Shown in pieces: positions 38,744 through 47,301 of a DNA stretch of 64,000 nucleotides (position 1 is the stretch's first letter; each line of letters starts with the position of its first letter). The position numbers and the translations under genes were made by a program. The notes under the pieces are model-generated. The model searched no databases. It was not told the origin of the DNA and saw only the letters and a list, made by a program, of their open reading frames with translations. Origin of the DNA: a virus; IMG/VR virus record IMGVR_UViG_3300044712_000340, positions 1 through 64,000 of that record. One strand, 5' to 3'.

Positions 38744-39759
38744 AAGAAGAAAATATAGGAGTGATTGGTACACTTAAAATAAGTAAAAGATTACAAAAGA
38801 TAATAGATTATCTTCATTATAAAATAGGATCTGTAGAGTGGTCAGGAGTTTTATACTATAAATTAACTAAAGGTAATTTAGAGGATTTAGAAGATTTAGA
38901 ATTTGAGGCTACTTTTATGTATCCTATGAATATAGGATCTTCAACATATACTGAGTTTGATTACAATGGAGAACTAGTATCTGCTTATGATATATTTGAG
39001 GAAGGACTTGAGCAATCTACATCTCTCATACATACACATCATTCTATGGGAGCATTTCATTCTGGTACAGATTTAAAAGAACTTACAGATAATGCAGATA
39101 AATATAATTATTATCTATCATTAGTAGTAAATTTCTCACATACTTATTGTGCTAAATTAGCTATTCCTTCTACTGAAATTGTAAATTATACCTCATATAT
39201 TAAAAATCAAGAAGGTAAATTGGTTAATTTTCATGGAGAAAGAGAAGAGAAGATACTCCTTATAGGTGATTTAAATATTGTATTTGAAGAAGAAGTAACT
39301 AATGAATCTTGGCTAGATGAGAGAATAAAAACACTACAAGAAAAGTCTAAAGAACAAAAAATTAGATTTAAAGATGCTAATGTTTTTGATATAGGTCTAC
39401 CTAACTTTGGTTTTGATAGATTTAAAGAAAATCTAAAAAGTTCTATAAGTGCTACTACAGAAGTAACTACAGATAAATTTCTAGCTTCTTTACTTTCTTT
39501 AAATGAAAAGATTACAGATAGTTTTGAAGCTATTCTTAAATTGCATTTAGATGCTACAGAAGAAGAATTAGATATACTTGAAGAGGCATTAGAGTCTAAT
39601 TACGAAATTATACATGAGAATTTGTATGGTATGGATGCTGATATAAGAAGTGACTCTATAAATGCTTTACATGAGTTGAATAAATATCTCTCTAAGTATG
39701 GAAAGTATAAAATATTTGATGTTTTAGATTTAATACTATCTAGCTATGTCGCAATTTAA
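38740..39759 (+). CDS. JAB/JAMM-domain metalloprotease
   Basis: 339 aa. E34 in VEWSGVLYY is the upstream Glu, and HTHHSMGAFHSGTD (98-111) is a complete HxHx7SxxD zinc motif (H98, H100, S108, D111). These residues define active JAMM isopeptidases that trim or remove ubiquitin-like modifiers. The C-terminal 200 residues are helical and not recognised. The gene is coupled to the E2-like gene (ATGA) and overlaps the E1 gene start by 14 bases. Confidence 0.82.
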   Translation: MKEENIGVIGTLKISKRLQKIIDYLHYKIGSVEWSGVLYYKLTKGNLEDLEDLEFEATFMYPMNIGSSTYTEFDYNGELVSAYDIFEEGLEQSTSLIHTHHSMGAFHSGTDLKELTDNADKYNYYLSLVVNFSHTYCAKLAIPSTEIVNYTSYIKNQEGKLVNFHGEREEKILLIGDLNIVFEEEVTNESWLDERIKTLQEKSKEQKIRFKDANVFDIGLPNFGFDRFKENLKSSISATTEVTTDKFLASLLSLNEKITDSFEAILKLHLDATEEELDILEEALESNYEIIHENLYGMDADIRSDSINALHELNKYLSKYGKYKIFDVLDLILSSYVAI

Positions 39760-40405
39760 TGATAGATTTAAAGACGCTCCTTGGTACAATCAAAGTTGTA
39801 ATGAAGAAATATTAGTTGTAGGAGCAGGAGGTATAGGCTCTAATTTTGTTTATTGCTTGGGTAAATCTACTTTAATGAGAATATTTTTAATGGATTCAGA
39901 TAAAGTAGAATATCACAATGTAGGTACACAGTTTTTCACAAAAGAAGATGTAGGGAGTAATAAAGTACGGGCAATGTATGAATACATGAGTAAATGTAAT
40001 AGGTACATTGGTACGATACAAAGAAGGTATGATAGCTCATTTTCTCCAATTATGGTAGCTGCTGTAGATAACATGAAAACTAGAAAAGAGATATTCGATG
40101 CATGGAGGCAAAAAGAAAATAGAGAGCTATTACTTGATGGTAGATTGCGTGCAAATTATTATGAAATTTATGCTGTTATTTCAGGTAAGGAAGATGAATA
40201 TGAAAAAACATTATTCTTAGATTCAGAAGTAGACTCAGGGCCTTGTACATTTAAGCAAACAGCTTATTTTGGTATGTTGATAGGAGCTAGAATGACACAA
40301 ATAATAGTTAATTACTTAACTAATAAGTATTCAGAAGAACCTATTTGTAATGTACCATTTAAAGTCAGTGAATTTGGTGAACCTTTTAGTATAGAAATAT
40401 TATGA
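39746..40405 (+). CDS. E1-like ThiF-family adenylating enzyme
   Basis: 219 aa. LVVGAGGIGSN (23-33) is the ATP-binding loop; MDSDKVEYHNVGTQFF (49-64) gives the conserved D...N..Q set; KEDVGSNK has the lysine that contacts phosphate; VAAVDNMKTR (104-113) is the next acidic strand; SGPCTFKQT (164-172) places C167 as the candidate catalytic cysteine. It lacks the large extra domains of eukaryotic E1, as usual for bacterial and phage ThiF/PRTRC-type enzymes. It would adenylate the C-terminus of the modifier. Confidence 0.85.
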   Translation: MSQFNDRFKDAPWYNQSCNEEILVVGAGGIGSNFVYCLGKSTLMRIFLMDSDKVEYHNVGTQFFTKEDVGSNKVRAMYEYMSKCNRYIGTIQRRYDSSFSPIMVAAVDNMKTRKEIFDAWRQKENRELLLDGRLRANYYEIYAVISGKEDEYEKTLFLDSEVDSGPCTFKQTAYFGMLIGARMTQIIVNYLTNKYSEEPICNVPFKVSEFGEPFSIEIL

Positions 40406-40902
40406 TTTTAAAAAGAAATGATAAGATTTTACCATTGATTTTTACTTTGCCTGAGTATGAGAATTCTAAGTATATAGACCTAGTGTTTCCAACTTATTGT
40501 TCTACTGTGTATAAAGAATCAGCATATAATTTTGTTACTGATAATAATCATGGGTATGTACATAGAACAAGGTATAATGAGTACTATAAGACTTTCTATT
40601 TAGGAATAATAGATAAAAAAGAAGAAAGTATAATTTCAATGTTAGTAAAGTACAATAATGAAAATTATTTATTATTATGTAAAGATTTTGCAGAAAAAAA
40701 CACAAGTGCTACAAGAAAAATAAAGAAAAGCGCAGTAGAAACATATAACATAGATGTAAAAAAGAAATTAATACTAGCTGAAGAAAGCGAATTATATGAA
40801 TATTATTTAAAACTTATAAGTCCTACATTTGAAGATTATAAACAAGAGAATAAAGTAAAATTAGCTAAAGAATTTATAGAATGGAAGAAAAACAACGATT
40901 AG
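40402..40902 (+). CDS. fifth gene of the ubiquitin-like cassette, unknown
   Basis: 166 aa (MILKRNDKILPLIFTLPEYEN...), ATGA-coupled to the E1 gene. Alpha/beta with a basic middle (TSATRKIKKSAVETYNIDVKKK). The beginning (LKRNDKIL...) resembles that of the 161 aa protein at 41688 (MTRNDKILKVYVLPLYGIET), suggesting the two are distant relatives. Could be a substrate adaptor or a regulatory subunit; not recognised. Confidence 0.5.
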   Translation: MILKRNDKILPLIFTLPEYENSKYIDLVFPTYCSTVYKESAYNFVTDNNHGYVHRTRYNEYYKTFYLGIIDKKEESIISMLVKYNNENYLLLCKDFAEKNTSATRKIKKSAVETYNIDVKKKLILAEESELYEYYLKLISPTFEDYKQENKVKLAKEFIEWKKNND

Positions 40903-41684
40903 CTTTAATAGATTTAGATACTTTAATTTATATTGTGGCTTATAATCAACACAAGAATGGTAATAGAGACAATTCTGCACTAGTAAAACTACATGTAAAG
41001 GAATTTATATCTACCATTCTTGTAAGGTGTAGAGCTAACTTAGTTTCTATGGTTTATCAAGACAAAGGACACAGTAACTTTAGAAAGTATTTTTATCCTG
41101 ATTATAAAGCTAATAGACCAGAAGCTCCTGAATTTATAGTATTATGGAAAGATACTATAATAGAGATTTTCTCAGAAATAGGGGCTGTAGGTGTCAAAGT
41201 AATAGAATCAGATGATGTATTAAATATAGGGTACAATAGATTTAAAAATGAATATGATTTAATAATAGTTTCAGGGGATAAAGATTTAAATCAAATACCA
41301 GGTGAACATTACAATCCTAGAGAAAACAAAAGTTATGTTGTTAGTAACAAGGAGGCATTGTATAATCTTAGTTTACAGTTACTTATGGGGGATTCTACAG
41401 ATAATGTGAAAGCTATCCCTAAAATGGGAACTAAAATATCCTCTAAACTTTTAAATGAAGTATTAGGAAATACTGATTTAACTTTTTCTTTTATAGGTAT
41501 TTGTTATGATCAGTATAGAAAAGCTTTTGGAGATATTTGGTATTCTGAGTATTTAAAAACTAAGTTTTTAGTGACAATGTTACCTGAAATAGATTATAAT
41601 TCTTATCCATTTAATCAAGAAGTATCTGAATTATTTAATATAATACCTTGTTCTAATTTAATAGTAACTAGTGTATTTATGTAA
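40881..41684 (+). CDS. 5'-3' exonuclease / flap endonuclease
   Basis: 267 aa. LIDLDTL at the N-terminus, YKANRPE (arch), ESDDVL and SGDKDLNQI give the acidic metal-binding set, and LLMGDSTDNVKAIPKMGTKIS is the helix-hairpin-helix. This is a complete FEN/T5-exonuclease-type enzyme that removes RNA primers and flaps. It overlaps the ubiquitin-like cassette by 22 bases. Confidence 0.88.
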   Translation: MEEKQRLALIDLDTLIYIVAYNQHKNGNRDNSALVKLHVKEFISTILVRCRANLVSMVYQDKGHSNFRKYFYPDYKANRPEAPEFIVLWKDTIIEIFSEIGAVGVKVIESDDVLNIGYNRFKNEYDLIIVSGDKDLNQIPGEHYNPRENKSYVVSNKEALYNLSLQLLMGDSTDNVKAIPKMGTKISSKLLNEVLGNTDLTFSFIGICYDQYRKAFGDIWYSEYLKTKFLVTMLPEIDYNSYPFNQEVSELFNIIPCSNLIVTSVFM

Positions 41685-41687
41685 TTT

Positions 41688-42173
41688 ATGACGAGAAATG
41701 ATAAAATATTAAAAGTTTATGTGTTGCCTTTATATGGAATAGAAACTTCTGATAAAGATGTGGAAAAGATCTACCTTAATAAAGATGGAAGTTATCTATT
41801 CTTACAATTAAAAGAGTTAAGCCCTAAGTTAGAATCTAACCTACTCTATTCGGGAGTATTTGAATATTGTAATAAAGAATTTTATATGTTTAAAACTTCT
41901 ATAGCTTATGCCAAAGATATAATAAAGATAATTAAAGGAGAGTATAGTAAGTTAAGTAAAAATGCTAAAAATACTATAATTCAATTGAGTGGTTTACCTT
42001 ATATGAAGAAACAAGGTAAAGAAACAATAACTCACTCTTTTTTATTAGCTTTGTTAAAACACAAAAAGTATAAGAAAATACTAGAAGATAGACTAGGTGT
42101 AGAATTACAAGAAGAGAATGAACTTATGGATAAACTAACAAAAGAAACGTTTATTGATAATTTAATAACTTAA
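41688..42173 (+). CDS. hypothetical protein
   Basis: 161 aa, beta-rich N-terminus and a helical second half containing basic helices (KNTIIQLSGLPYMKKQGKETI, KHKKYKKILEDR). Its start resembles the 166 aa protein of the ubiquitin-like cassette. No known family. Confidence 0.55.
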   Translation: MTRNDKILKVYVLPLYGIETSDKDVEKIYLNKDGSYLFLQLKELSPKLESNLLYSGVFEYCNKEFYMFKTSIAYAKDIIKIIKGEYSKLSKNAKNTIIQLSGLPYMKKQGKETITHSFLLALLKHKKYKKILEDRLGVELQEENELMDKLTKETFIDNLIT

Positions 42174-42176
42174 AAT

Positions 42177-42419
42177 ATGGGAAAATATAATATAAGAGAT
42201 GAAGTATACTTCATGGAATGTGATGTAGCTAGAAAAGGTAAGATAACTGGAATAATTACATACGAGGGGCATATTAAAACCATGAGTTTTGATGATAAAG
42301 TACCTGAAGGACAGATTGTAATTAATTATGTAATAGATTGTTATACTACAAGAAGAGAAGAAGCTTTGTATAATTCTGTTTTAGAGTTACAATCTAGTGT
42401 TTTTAAGAATTTAAAATAA
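42177..42419 (+). CDS. small beta-barrel-like protein
   Basis: 80 aa. The start KYNIRDEVYFMECDVARKGKITGI reads as a KOW/SH3-like barrel entry (GDxVxxx...GxIxxI). Unknown function; possibly a nucleic-acid or protein-binding module. Terminator follows. Confidence 0.5.
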   Translation: MGKYNIRDEVYFMECDVARKGKITGIITYEGHIKTMSFDDKVPEGQIVINYVIDCYTTRREEALYNSVLELQSSVFKNLK

Positions 42420-42422
42420 CAT

Positions 42423-42446
42423 AGAAGTCCTGAAAAGGACTTCTTT
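42423..42446 (+). terminator. terminator
   Basis: AGAAGTCC/GGACTTCT 8 bp stem (42423-42430, 42437-42444) with loop TGAAAA; only a short T run follows, so it may be an attenuator. Confidence 0.65.
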
Positions 42447-42457
42447 AATGTAAATAT

Positions 42458-42961
42458 ATGAGTAATAGAAATAAACAAGTAGGCTCAAATTTAGAACGCA
42501 AGTTGTTCCAGCTTATTAATAGAAGAACAATAGCATCACAACAAGGGGTAGAATTAACAGAAAAGGAATTATCTAATAAAGATTTAGAGGCTATACCAGA
42601 AAGTAATTTTGTATTATTTCCTAAATTAGGGTCTACAAGAAAGTTGAGTAGAAGTATGGATGCTAAAAAGAAAGATATTACTCCTGAGAACATGGATAGA
42701 TTACATGACTTTCCTTATATATTACAAGCTAAAAGTTTAGCTGTAAGTGCTGCTCCTTATGCCAAATTATTAGCAGAAGTTAAAGAAAATAATAAATGGG
42801 GAATACCTGTAGTTATTCATGAGCAAACTAAAAAACAAGGAAGTAGATTTGTAAAGCAAGATGATTTTGCTATAATGTATCGTAAAGATTTTATTGATAT
42901 GATATTTAAAATAGCTGAGTTAGAATTTGAGTTAAAACAAAAAGAACATTTTGAAAAATGA
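42458..42961 (+). CDS. PD-(D/E)XK nuclease, Holliday-junction-resolvase-like
   Basis: 167 aa. GSNLERKLFQLI (9-20) carries the N-terminal Glu (E13) in the RGxxxE-type helix; D68 in SRSMDAKKKD and QAK (90-92) fit the D...(E/Q)xK core, followed by the SLAV...PYAKLL helix. This is the layout of Hjc/VRR-type resolvases. It would cut branched DNA during replication and packaging. Confidence 0.65.
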   Translation: MSNRNKQVGSNLERKLFQLINRRTIASQQGVELTEKELSNKDLEAIPESNFVLFPKLGSTRKLSRSMDAKKKDITPENMDRLHDFPYILQAKSLAVSAAPYAKLLAEVKENNKWGIPVVIHEQTKKQGSRFVKQDDFAIMYRKDFIDMIFKIAELEFELKQKEHFEK

Positions 42962-43479
42962 GTAGTACAGGTAGAGGGGGAGTTAAATTAGACCAAGATA
43001 AATATTATACACCTATTTGGTGTGTAGAAAAACTTATATCTAAGATACATATTACTGAAATAAAATCTTTCTTAGAACCTTGTAAAGGAGATGGTAGAAT
43101 ACTTACTTATATACCCACAGATATTACTAGAGATTGGTGTGAATTAAGTGATGATAAAGACTATTTAACTTTTATTCCTTCAATGGAGTATGATTTGATT
43201 ATTACCAATCCTCCTTTTAGTTTATCCATAGAGTTTTTAACTAAATCTTTAAAGGAGGCTAAAACAGTTTGTTATTTACAAAGATTGAATTGGTTAGGTA
43301 GTAAAACTAGAAAAGATTTTTGGAATACTAATACTCCAGACAAGTTATTTATATTGTCACAAAGACCTCAGTTTATGAAAGAAATGGGATTAAAGTCTGG
43401 AAGTGATAGTACAGAATATGCTTGGTTTATATGGGATAAATTAGGAATTGTAAATGGTAAACATATAGAAATATTATAA
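42958..43479 (+). CDS. N6-adenine DNA methyltransferase
   Basis: 173 aa. YYTP near residue 16, FLEPCKGDGRIL (38-49) for AdoMet motif I and TNPPFS (83-88) for catalytic motif IV identify a compact adenine-N6 methyltransferase without a target-recognition domain. It may protect phage DNA from host restriction. Coupled by ATGA to the nuclease gene. Confidence 0.78.
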   Translation: MSSTGRGGVKLDQDKYYTPIWCVEKLISKIHITEIKSFLEPCKGDGRILTYIPTDITRDWCELSDDKDYLTFIPSMEYDLIITNPPFSLSIEFLTKSLKEAKTVCYLQRLNWLGSKTRKDFWNTNTPDKLFILSQRPQFMKEMGLKSGSDSTEYAWFIWDKLGIVNGKHIEIL

Positions 43480-43481
43480 CA

Positions 43482-44153
43482 ATGAATAAATTAAGAATAA
43501 CAACAGGTAATGGATGGTATAAAAAATCAATAGGGCAGGTATTTCCTGTTTTAGATTTTAACAGAACAGACGGTTATTTAGTAGATATTGATGGAGAAGA
43601 GGGTTTAATGTTTTATGTTAAACCTTCTGATTGTGAAGTAGTAGAAGAATCTAATTTACCTATAAGTGGTAAAAAAGTTAAATTTGATGATACACAAGAA
43701 CTTCTTATTAAGTTAATACCAAATAGTGAAGGTAAATGCGTGGATTTTCCTGTTAAACTAGAGCAAGGAGATTGGATTGATTTAAGGGCTTGCGTTAATG
43801 CTGAAAAGTATATAAAATATCAAACAAGTGTTCCGTTTACTGTGTCTCTAGGTATATCTTGTAAATTACCTGAAGGTTATGAGGCCATTATAGCACCTAG
43901 AAGCTCCCTATTTAAAAAACAAGGGTTAACTTTAGTTAATTCCATTGGAATAATTGATTCTAGTTACTGTGGAAATGATGATATATGGATGGCAGTATTT
44001 ATGCCACATAGAGATGGTTTATTATCTTTTAATGAAAGAATTTGCCAGTTTAGGATACAGAAGAATCAACCTACTTTAAAACTTACTCAAGTAGATAACT
44101 TAGAAGGAATTAATAGAGGAGGATTTGGTGAAGGAACTAAAAATGAGAAATGA
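43482..44153 (+). CDS. dut: dUTPase with N-terminal extension
   Basis: 223 aa. The C-terminal 150 residues are a full trimeric dUTPase: APRSSL (138-143), NSIGIIDSSY (153-162), NERICQFRI (184-192) and NRGGFGEGTK (211-220). An extra 65-residue N-terminal barrel-like domain (WYKKSIGQVFPVLD...GLMFYVKPSDCEVVEE) resembles the repeated modules of the next gene and is absent from ordinary dUTPases. The enzyme keeps uracil out of DNA by hydrolysing dUTP. Confidence 0.88.
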   Translation: MNKLRITTGNGWYKKSIGQVFPVLDFNRTDGYLVDIDGEEGLMFYVKPSDCEVVEESNLPISGKKVKFDDTQELLIKLIPNSEGKCVDFPVKLEQGDWIDLRACVNAEKYIKYQTSVPFTVSLGISCKLPEGYEAIIAPRSSLFKKQGLTLVNSIGIIDSSYCGNDDIWMAVFMPHRDGLLSFNERICQFRIQKNQPTLKLTQVDNLEGINRGGFGEGTKNEK

Positions 44154-46051
44154 TGGAAAAATTTAAAGTAGGAGATTGGGTTATAGATGATAGCGCAAAC
44201 AAACCAGAAGCTAGAAAAATAATACAAATAGAAGGAAAAGCTTTATTTATAACTAGTGCTAGCTGTTTTTATTCTTCTAATGATTTTTTGAGATTAGCAA
44301 CACCAGAAGAAATAGCTAAAGTTGCTGAAGAATTTGTTTTGCCTGCGAAATGGTGTATTAAAGTAACGGAAGAGAATAAAAATATTATTTGGAAATGGGC
44401 AGAATTTACTTTCTCTTGTAATACAGCGAGTCATAGATATGTTTCCAGTGATAAAACACATTTTGGTGGACAATACGGTACTTACGATTATACAGAAATC
44501 ACATTTGACCAATTTAAGAAGTATGTTTTAAAAGAAAAAGTAATTGATAAAGAAGAGTTATTAAGAGAAGCACGTAAAAGATACCCAGTTGGAACTAAAT
44601 TTGATAATCATAACTTAGGGTACACTTGTACACAAACAATAATTAAACAAGATTTTTATGTGTTAGATGATTTATCTGAAGTATCAGCTAACAAAGACTC
44701 AACAGATGGTACAGGATCTTATACTATTTATAAAAATGATAAATGGGCTAAAATAGTACAAGATACTTTAGGAGTAGAAGATTTGGTTGAAAATGAGATT
44801 TATGTAACTTCTTATCCAAATCAAGGTAATTATATATTTAAGTATCAATCTAGGGGTTATGAACCCTGGATTAATGATAAATCAAAATTGTATCATTTAA
44901 ATTATTCTAATATAAGACCTATAAATGGTTTTACTGAATTTAAAGTAGCTCAATTCTCTGACAGACAGTGGCTTGAAAAATGTATTGAAGCAGATAAATT
45001 TATACCTAAAGAAGAAGCATTAAAAAGTAAAGAAATGAAATTTGAAGTTGGAAAGTGGTATAAATGCTCTTGCAATAACAATTTTTATAGATATAAGTCT
45101 CATACAAAAGATAAATTCATTAACGATGCTGTAATAAATTTTTATGACTCTCAAGAAAATGGTGTAGGGTATATTGAAAGATTAAAAACAGATACCTGTT
45201 TAGAGTATTTTAATCCTGATGCAATATGTTCTGATTCTGAAATAAAGTCATATTTACCTACAAATTATAACAATACTGTATCTAACGAATGGTGGAAAAC
45301 ACTTAAAAAAGGAGATGTTGTTAGATGTATTGCTAATCCTGGTAAAGTAGTATCAAGAAAGGTAGGTCAAGAGTATATAGTACAAGAAGATTTCAAGGGT
45401 TCTATAGAGTACACTTATTATCATGCTAGTACTGATTTTGAAGATTGGAAACTTGTAAAAAGAGCTAATGAAGTAGAAAAATGGAGTGTTGGGACTTACG
45501 TTGTATTTAAAATTAAAAAACTAAATCATAGTAAAGGTGAAATTGGTAGAATAGTAAGTAAAGATACAACTACATTTGATTTAGAGGATGAAAAAAGAAT
45601 AGGTTATACTAGTGCTTATGCAGAAGATTTAGAATGGTTTCCAAATCTACAAGAAGCACAAGCATTTGCAAAGTCCTTAGTTAAAGAAGAAAAGTATAAA
45701 ATAGATGATGCTACTTGCCATGAATGCAATGGAGAAGGTAAAGTAATGGTTGCCAAATTGTATCCTTCAGGACATACAGAAGTATGGGAAACTTGTGAAA
45801 CTTGCAGTGGAGAAGGTTATATAGAAGAAGAGAAAGAACATGAAAAGCACGATTTTAAACAAGCTAGTGATGTAAGTGCCTGGTTACATGGAGAAGAGTA
45901 TGTAAAGAAATTTAATTGGAACGGATTAACAATTAAGAGTCATTTATCTTCTATATTTACTAAAGAAATTGATGATGATAAAGTACAATTACCTAAATTT
46001 GTACTTAATAAAGATTACACAAATTATTTTGAAAAAGAATTAGAAAATTAA
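44150..46051 (+). CDS. multi-module protein with DnaJ-type zinc motifs
   Basis: 633 aa. It contains several repeated small barrel-like modules: FKVGDWVID (near 4), FEVGKWYKC (near 298), KKGDVVRCI (near 384) and WSVGTYVVF (near 444). Near residues 524-560 are two CxxCxGxG elements (CHECNGEG, CETCSGEG), the zinc motif of DnaJ cysteine-rich domains. No enzymatic site is visible. Possibly an assembly or chaperone adaptor for replication proteins. ATGA-coupled to dut. Confidence 0.6.
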   Translation: MMEKFKVGDWVIDDSANKPEARKIIQIEGKALFITSASCFYSSNDFLRLATPEEIAKVAEEFVLPAKWCIKVTEENKNIIWKWAEFTFSCNTASHRYVSSDKTHFGGQYGTYDYTEITFDQFKKYVLKEKVIDKEELLREARKRYPVGTKFDNHNLGYTCTQTIIKQDFYVLDDLSEVSANKDSTDGTGSYTIYKNDKWAKIVQDTLGVEDLVENEIYVTSYPNQGNYIFKYQSRGYEPWINDKSKLYHLNYSNIRPINGFTEFKVAQFSDRQWLEKCIEADKFIPKEEALKSKEMKFEVGKWYKCSCNNNFYRYKSHTKDKFINDAVINFYDSQENGVGYIERLKTDTCLEYFNPDAICSDSEIKSYLPTNYNNTVSNEWWKTLKKGDVVRCIANPGKVVSRKVGQEYIVQEDFKGSIEYTYYHASTDFEDWKLVKRANEVEKWSVGTYVVFKIKKLNHSKGEIGRIVSKDTTTFDLEDEKRIGYTSAYAEDLEWFPNLQEAQAFAKSLVKEEKYKIDDATCHECNGEGKVMVAKLYPSGHTEVWETCETCSGEGYIEEEKEHEKHDFKQASDVSAWLHGEEYVKKFNWNGLTIKSHLSSIFTKEIDDDKVQLPKFVLNKDYTNYFEKELEN

Positions 46052-46076
46052 TTATTAACTATTTAAATTTAAAAGT

Positions 46077-46541
46077 ATGGCAAGATATGCTAAAGTAACA
46101 AAGAACAATGTAAGTGATGTTAAATTAACATTTGGTAAAAGAGTAGCAGAGTTTAAAAATGTAACTACAGAAGAAAATGTAGATATGTTTGGAGCAAAAG
46201 TAATAGCAGAATGGAGTAAACAAATCAGAATTAGAGAGACTAAACTTAATTCTATGGAAGAGGATTACAACAATGCTATGATTGATCATAATCAAAAACT
46301 TGATGAGTATAAACAAGCTTATGAAAATTCATTCTTGGATATTGATGAAAAAAGGGTTGATTCTGTTGATAAAAGAAGTTCTTATCTATCCACTTATGAA
46401 GCTCAAATCAACCAAGCTTTACAGAATTATGAAACTTACAAGAAAGCTGTTAGTAATTTTGGTTTGGATTATGTTGCTGAAGTAGCTAAAATAGGAGCTA
46501 AAATCAATTTTTATAAAGATTGTTTAGCTAAAATTAAATAG
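46077..46541 (+). CDS. coiled-coil protein
   Basis: 154 aa, almost entirely helical with heptad-like spacing (KLNSMEEDYNNAMIDHNQKLDEYKQAYEN). No recognised family. Terminator follows. Confidence 0.55.
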   Translation: MARYAKVTKNNVSDVKLTFGKRVAEFKNVTTEENVDMFGAKVIAEWSKQIRIRETKLNSMEEDYNNAMIDHNQKLDEYKQAYENSFLDIDEKRVDSVDKRSSYLSTYEAQINQALQNYETYKKAVSNFGLDYVAEVAKIGAKINFYKDCLAKIK

Positions 46542-46545
46542 TAAT

Positions 46546-46567
46546 AAGGAGTAGCAATACTCCTTTT
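46546..46567 (+). terminator. terminator after the coiled-coil gene
   Basis: AAGGAGT agcaat ACTCCTT stem of 7 bp followed by TT and A/T sequence with TTTT. Confidence 0.7.
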
Positions 46568-46578
46568 AAATTTTACTT

Positions 46579-46753
46579 ATGAAAAAAGATTCAATATATT
46601 TTGTTATTACTTATATTCTCTTGTATTTTTCTACCTTTTATATTTATAGGAACTATCCTAATTCTTATTCAAATGTGGGGACAATGGGTTTATAAGGAGC
46701 TAAATGAAAGGATAGAATATTTTATAGATTCAGTAACAAATGATAGAAATTAA
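46579..46753 (+). pseudogene. membrane protein gene, frameshifted at an A6 run
   Basis: From ATG 46579 the frame gives MKKDSIYFVITYILLYF and stops at 46693-46695. But the +1 frame is open without break to a TAA at 46751-46753 and reads KKIQYILLLLIFSCIFLPF..., a membrane helix, then an amphipathic QWVYKELNERIEYFIDSV tail. Deleting one of the six A at 46582-46587 fuses ATG to this frame (MKKIQYILLLL), a far more natural 57 aa membrane protein whose end overlaps the next start. Confidence 0.55.
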
Positions 46754-47003
46754 ACTAGTAGCACCTATAACAGAGGAAATTCCTTATATAACTGTGCCTA
46801 ATCAAGAGCTTATTAAAGGTATACTAGCTATGCCTGAGAACGAATATAGAGAAGTAATTACAGGTGTATTATCTGTGGATAAATTAAATGTAAAAAGATT
46901 TATGATATTGTTTGCTTATGCTGGAAATTGTATCAGAACTATGGAATTAGATCCAGCACAGAAGTCTGTAGTAGAAGAGTATATAAAGAATTTTAAGTTA
47001 TGA
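46740..47003 (+). CDS. hypothetical protein
   Basis: 87 aa (MIEIKLVAPITEEIPYITVPNQEL...), alpha/beta; overlaps the end of the frameshifted membrane gene and is ATGA-coupled to the next. No family recognised. Confidence 0.5.
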   Translation: MIEIKLVAPITEEIPYITVPNQELIKGILAMPENEYREVITGVLSVDKLNVKRFMILFAYAGNCIRTMELDPAQKSVVEEYIKNFKL

Positions 47004-47233
47004 GAATACCAGAATATAAAGTAAATAAAATACTTAAATTATATGAAGAAGGATTTAAAACTTGTACTAAGTGCAAAAGAGTTAAACCAATAGATGAATT
47101 TTATACTATTACAAAAGGAACGAGATTATTACCTTTATCACCTAATTGTAAGCATTGTGCTAAAGTGGTTTCAAGAAAAAGGTATAAGGCATTAAAATGG
47201 ATTAGAGATGTAAAGAAAAGTAAAAAGGAGTAG
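47000..47233 (+). CDS. zinc-ribbon protein of HNH-fragment type
   Basis: 77 aa. CTKCKRVKPIDEFY ... SPNCKHC gives the CxxCxxxKpxxxFY...CxxC layout often found in front of phage HNH nucleases, here without the HNH part. Basic C-terminus; DNA binding likely. Its stop lies within the terminator stem. Confidence 0.6.
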   Translation: MRIPEYKVNKILKLYEEGFKTCTKCKRVKPIDEFYTITKGTRLLPLSPNCKHCAKVVSRKRYKALKWIRDVKKSKKE

Positions 47234-47256
47234 GTTTTGCCCTATTCCCTTTTTTA
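47222..47256 (+). terminator. terminator at end of the replication block
   Basis: A 12-13 bp imperfect stem (arms 47222-47234 and 47241-47254) with TTTTTT. It closes the early/middle operon before the fibre operon promoter. Confidence 0.75.
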
Positions 47257-47272
47257 TTTAAGGCATAAGTTG

Positions 47273-47280
47273 TATATTTG
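47273..47280 (+). promoter_or_regulatory. fibre operon promoter (-7 box)
   Basis: TATATTTG, 22 bases before ATG 47302 and directly downstream of a terminator. Matches the Bacteroidota -7 consensus, with a T-rich stretch about 20 bases upstream in place of a clean -33 TTTG. Confidence 0.6.
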
Positions 47281-47301
47281 TACAGACTAGTATATTGTGT
47301 T

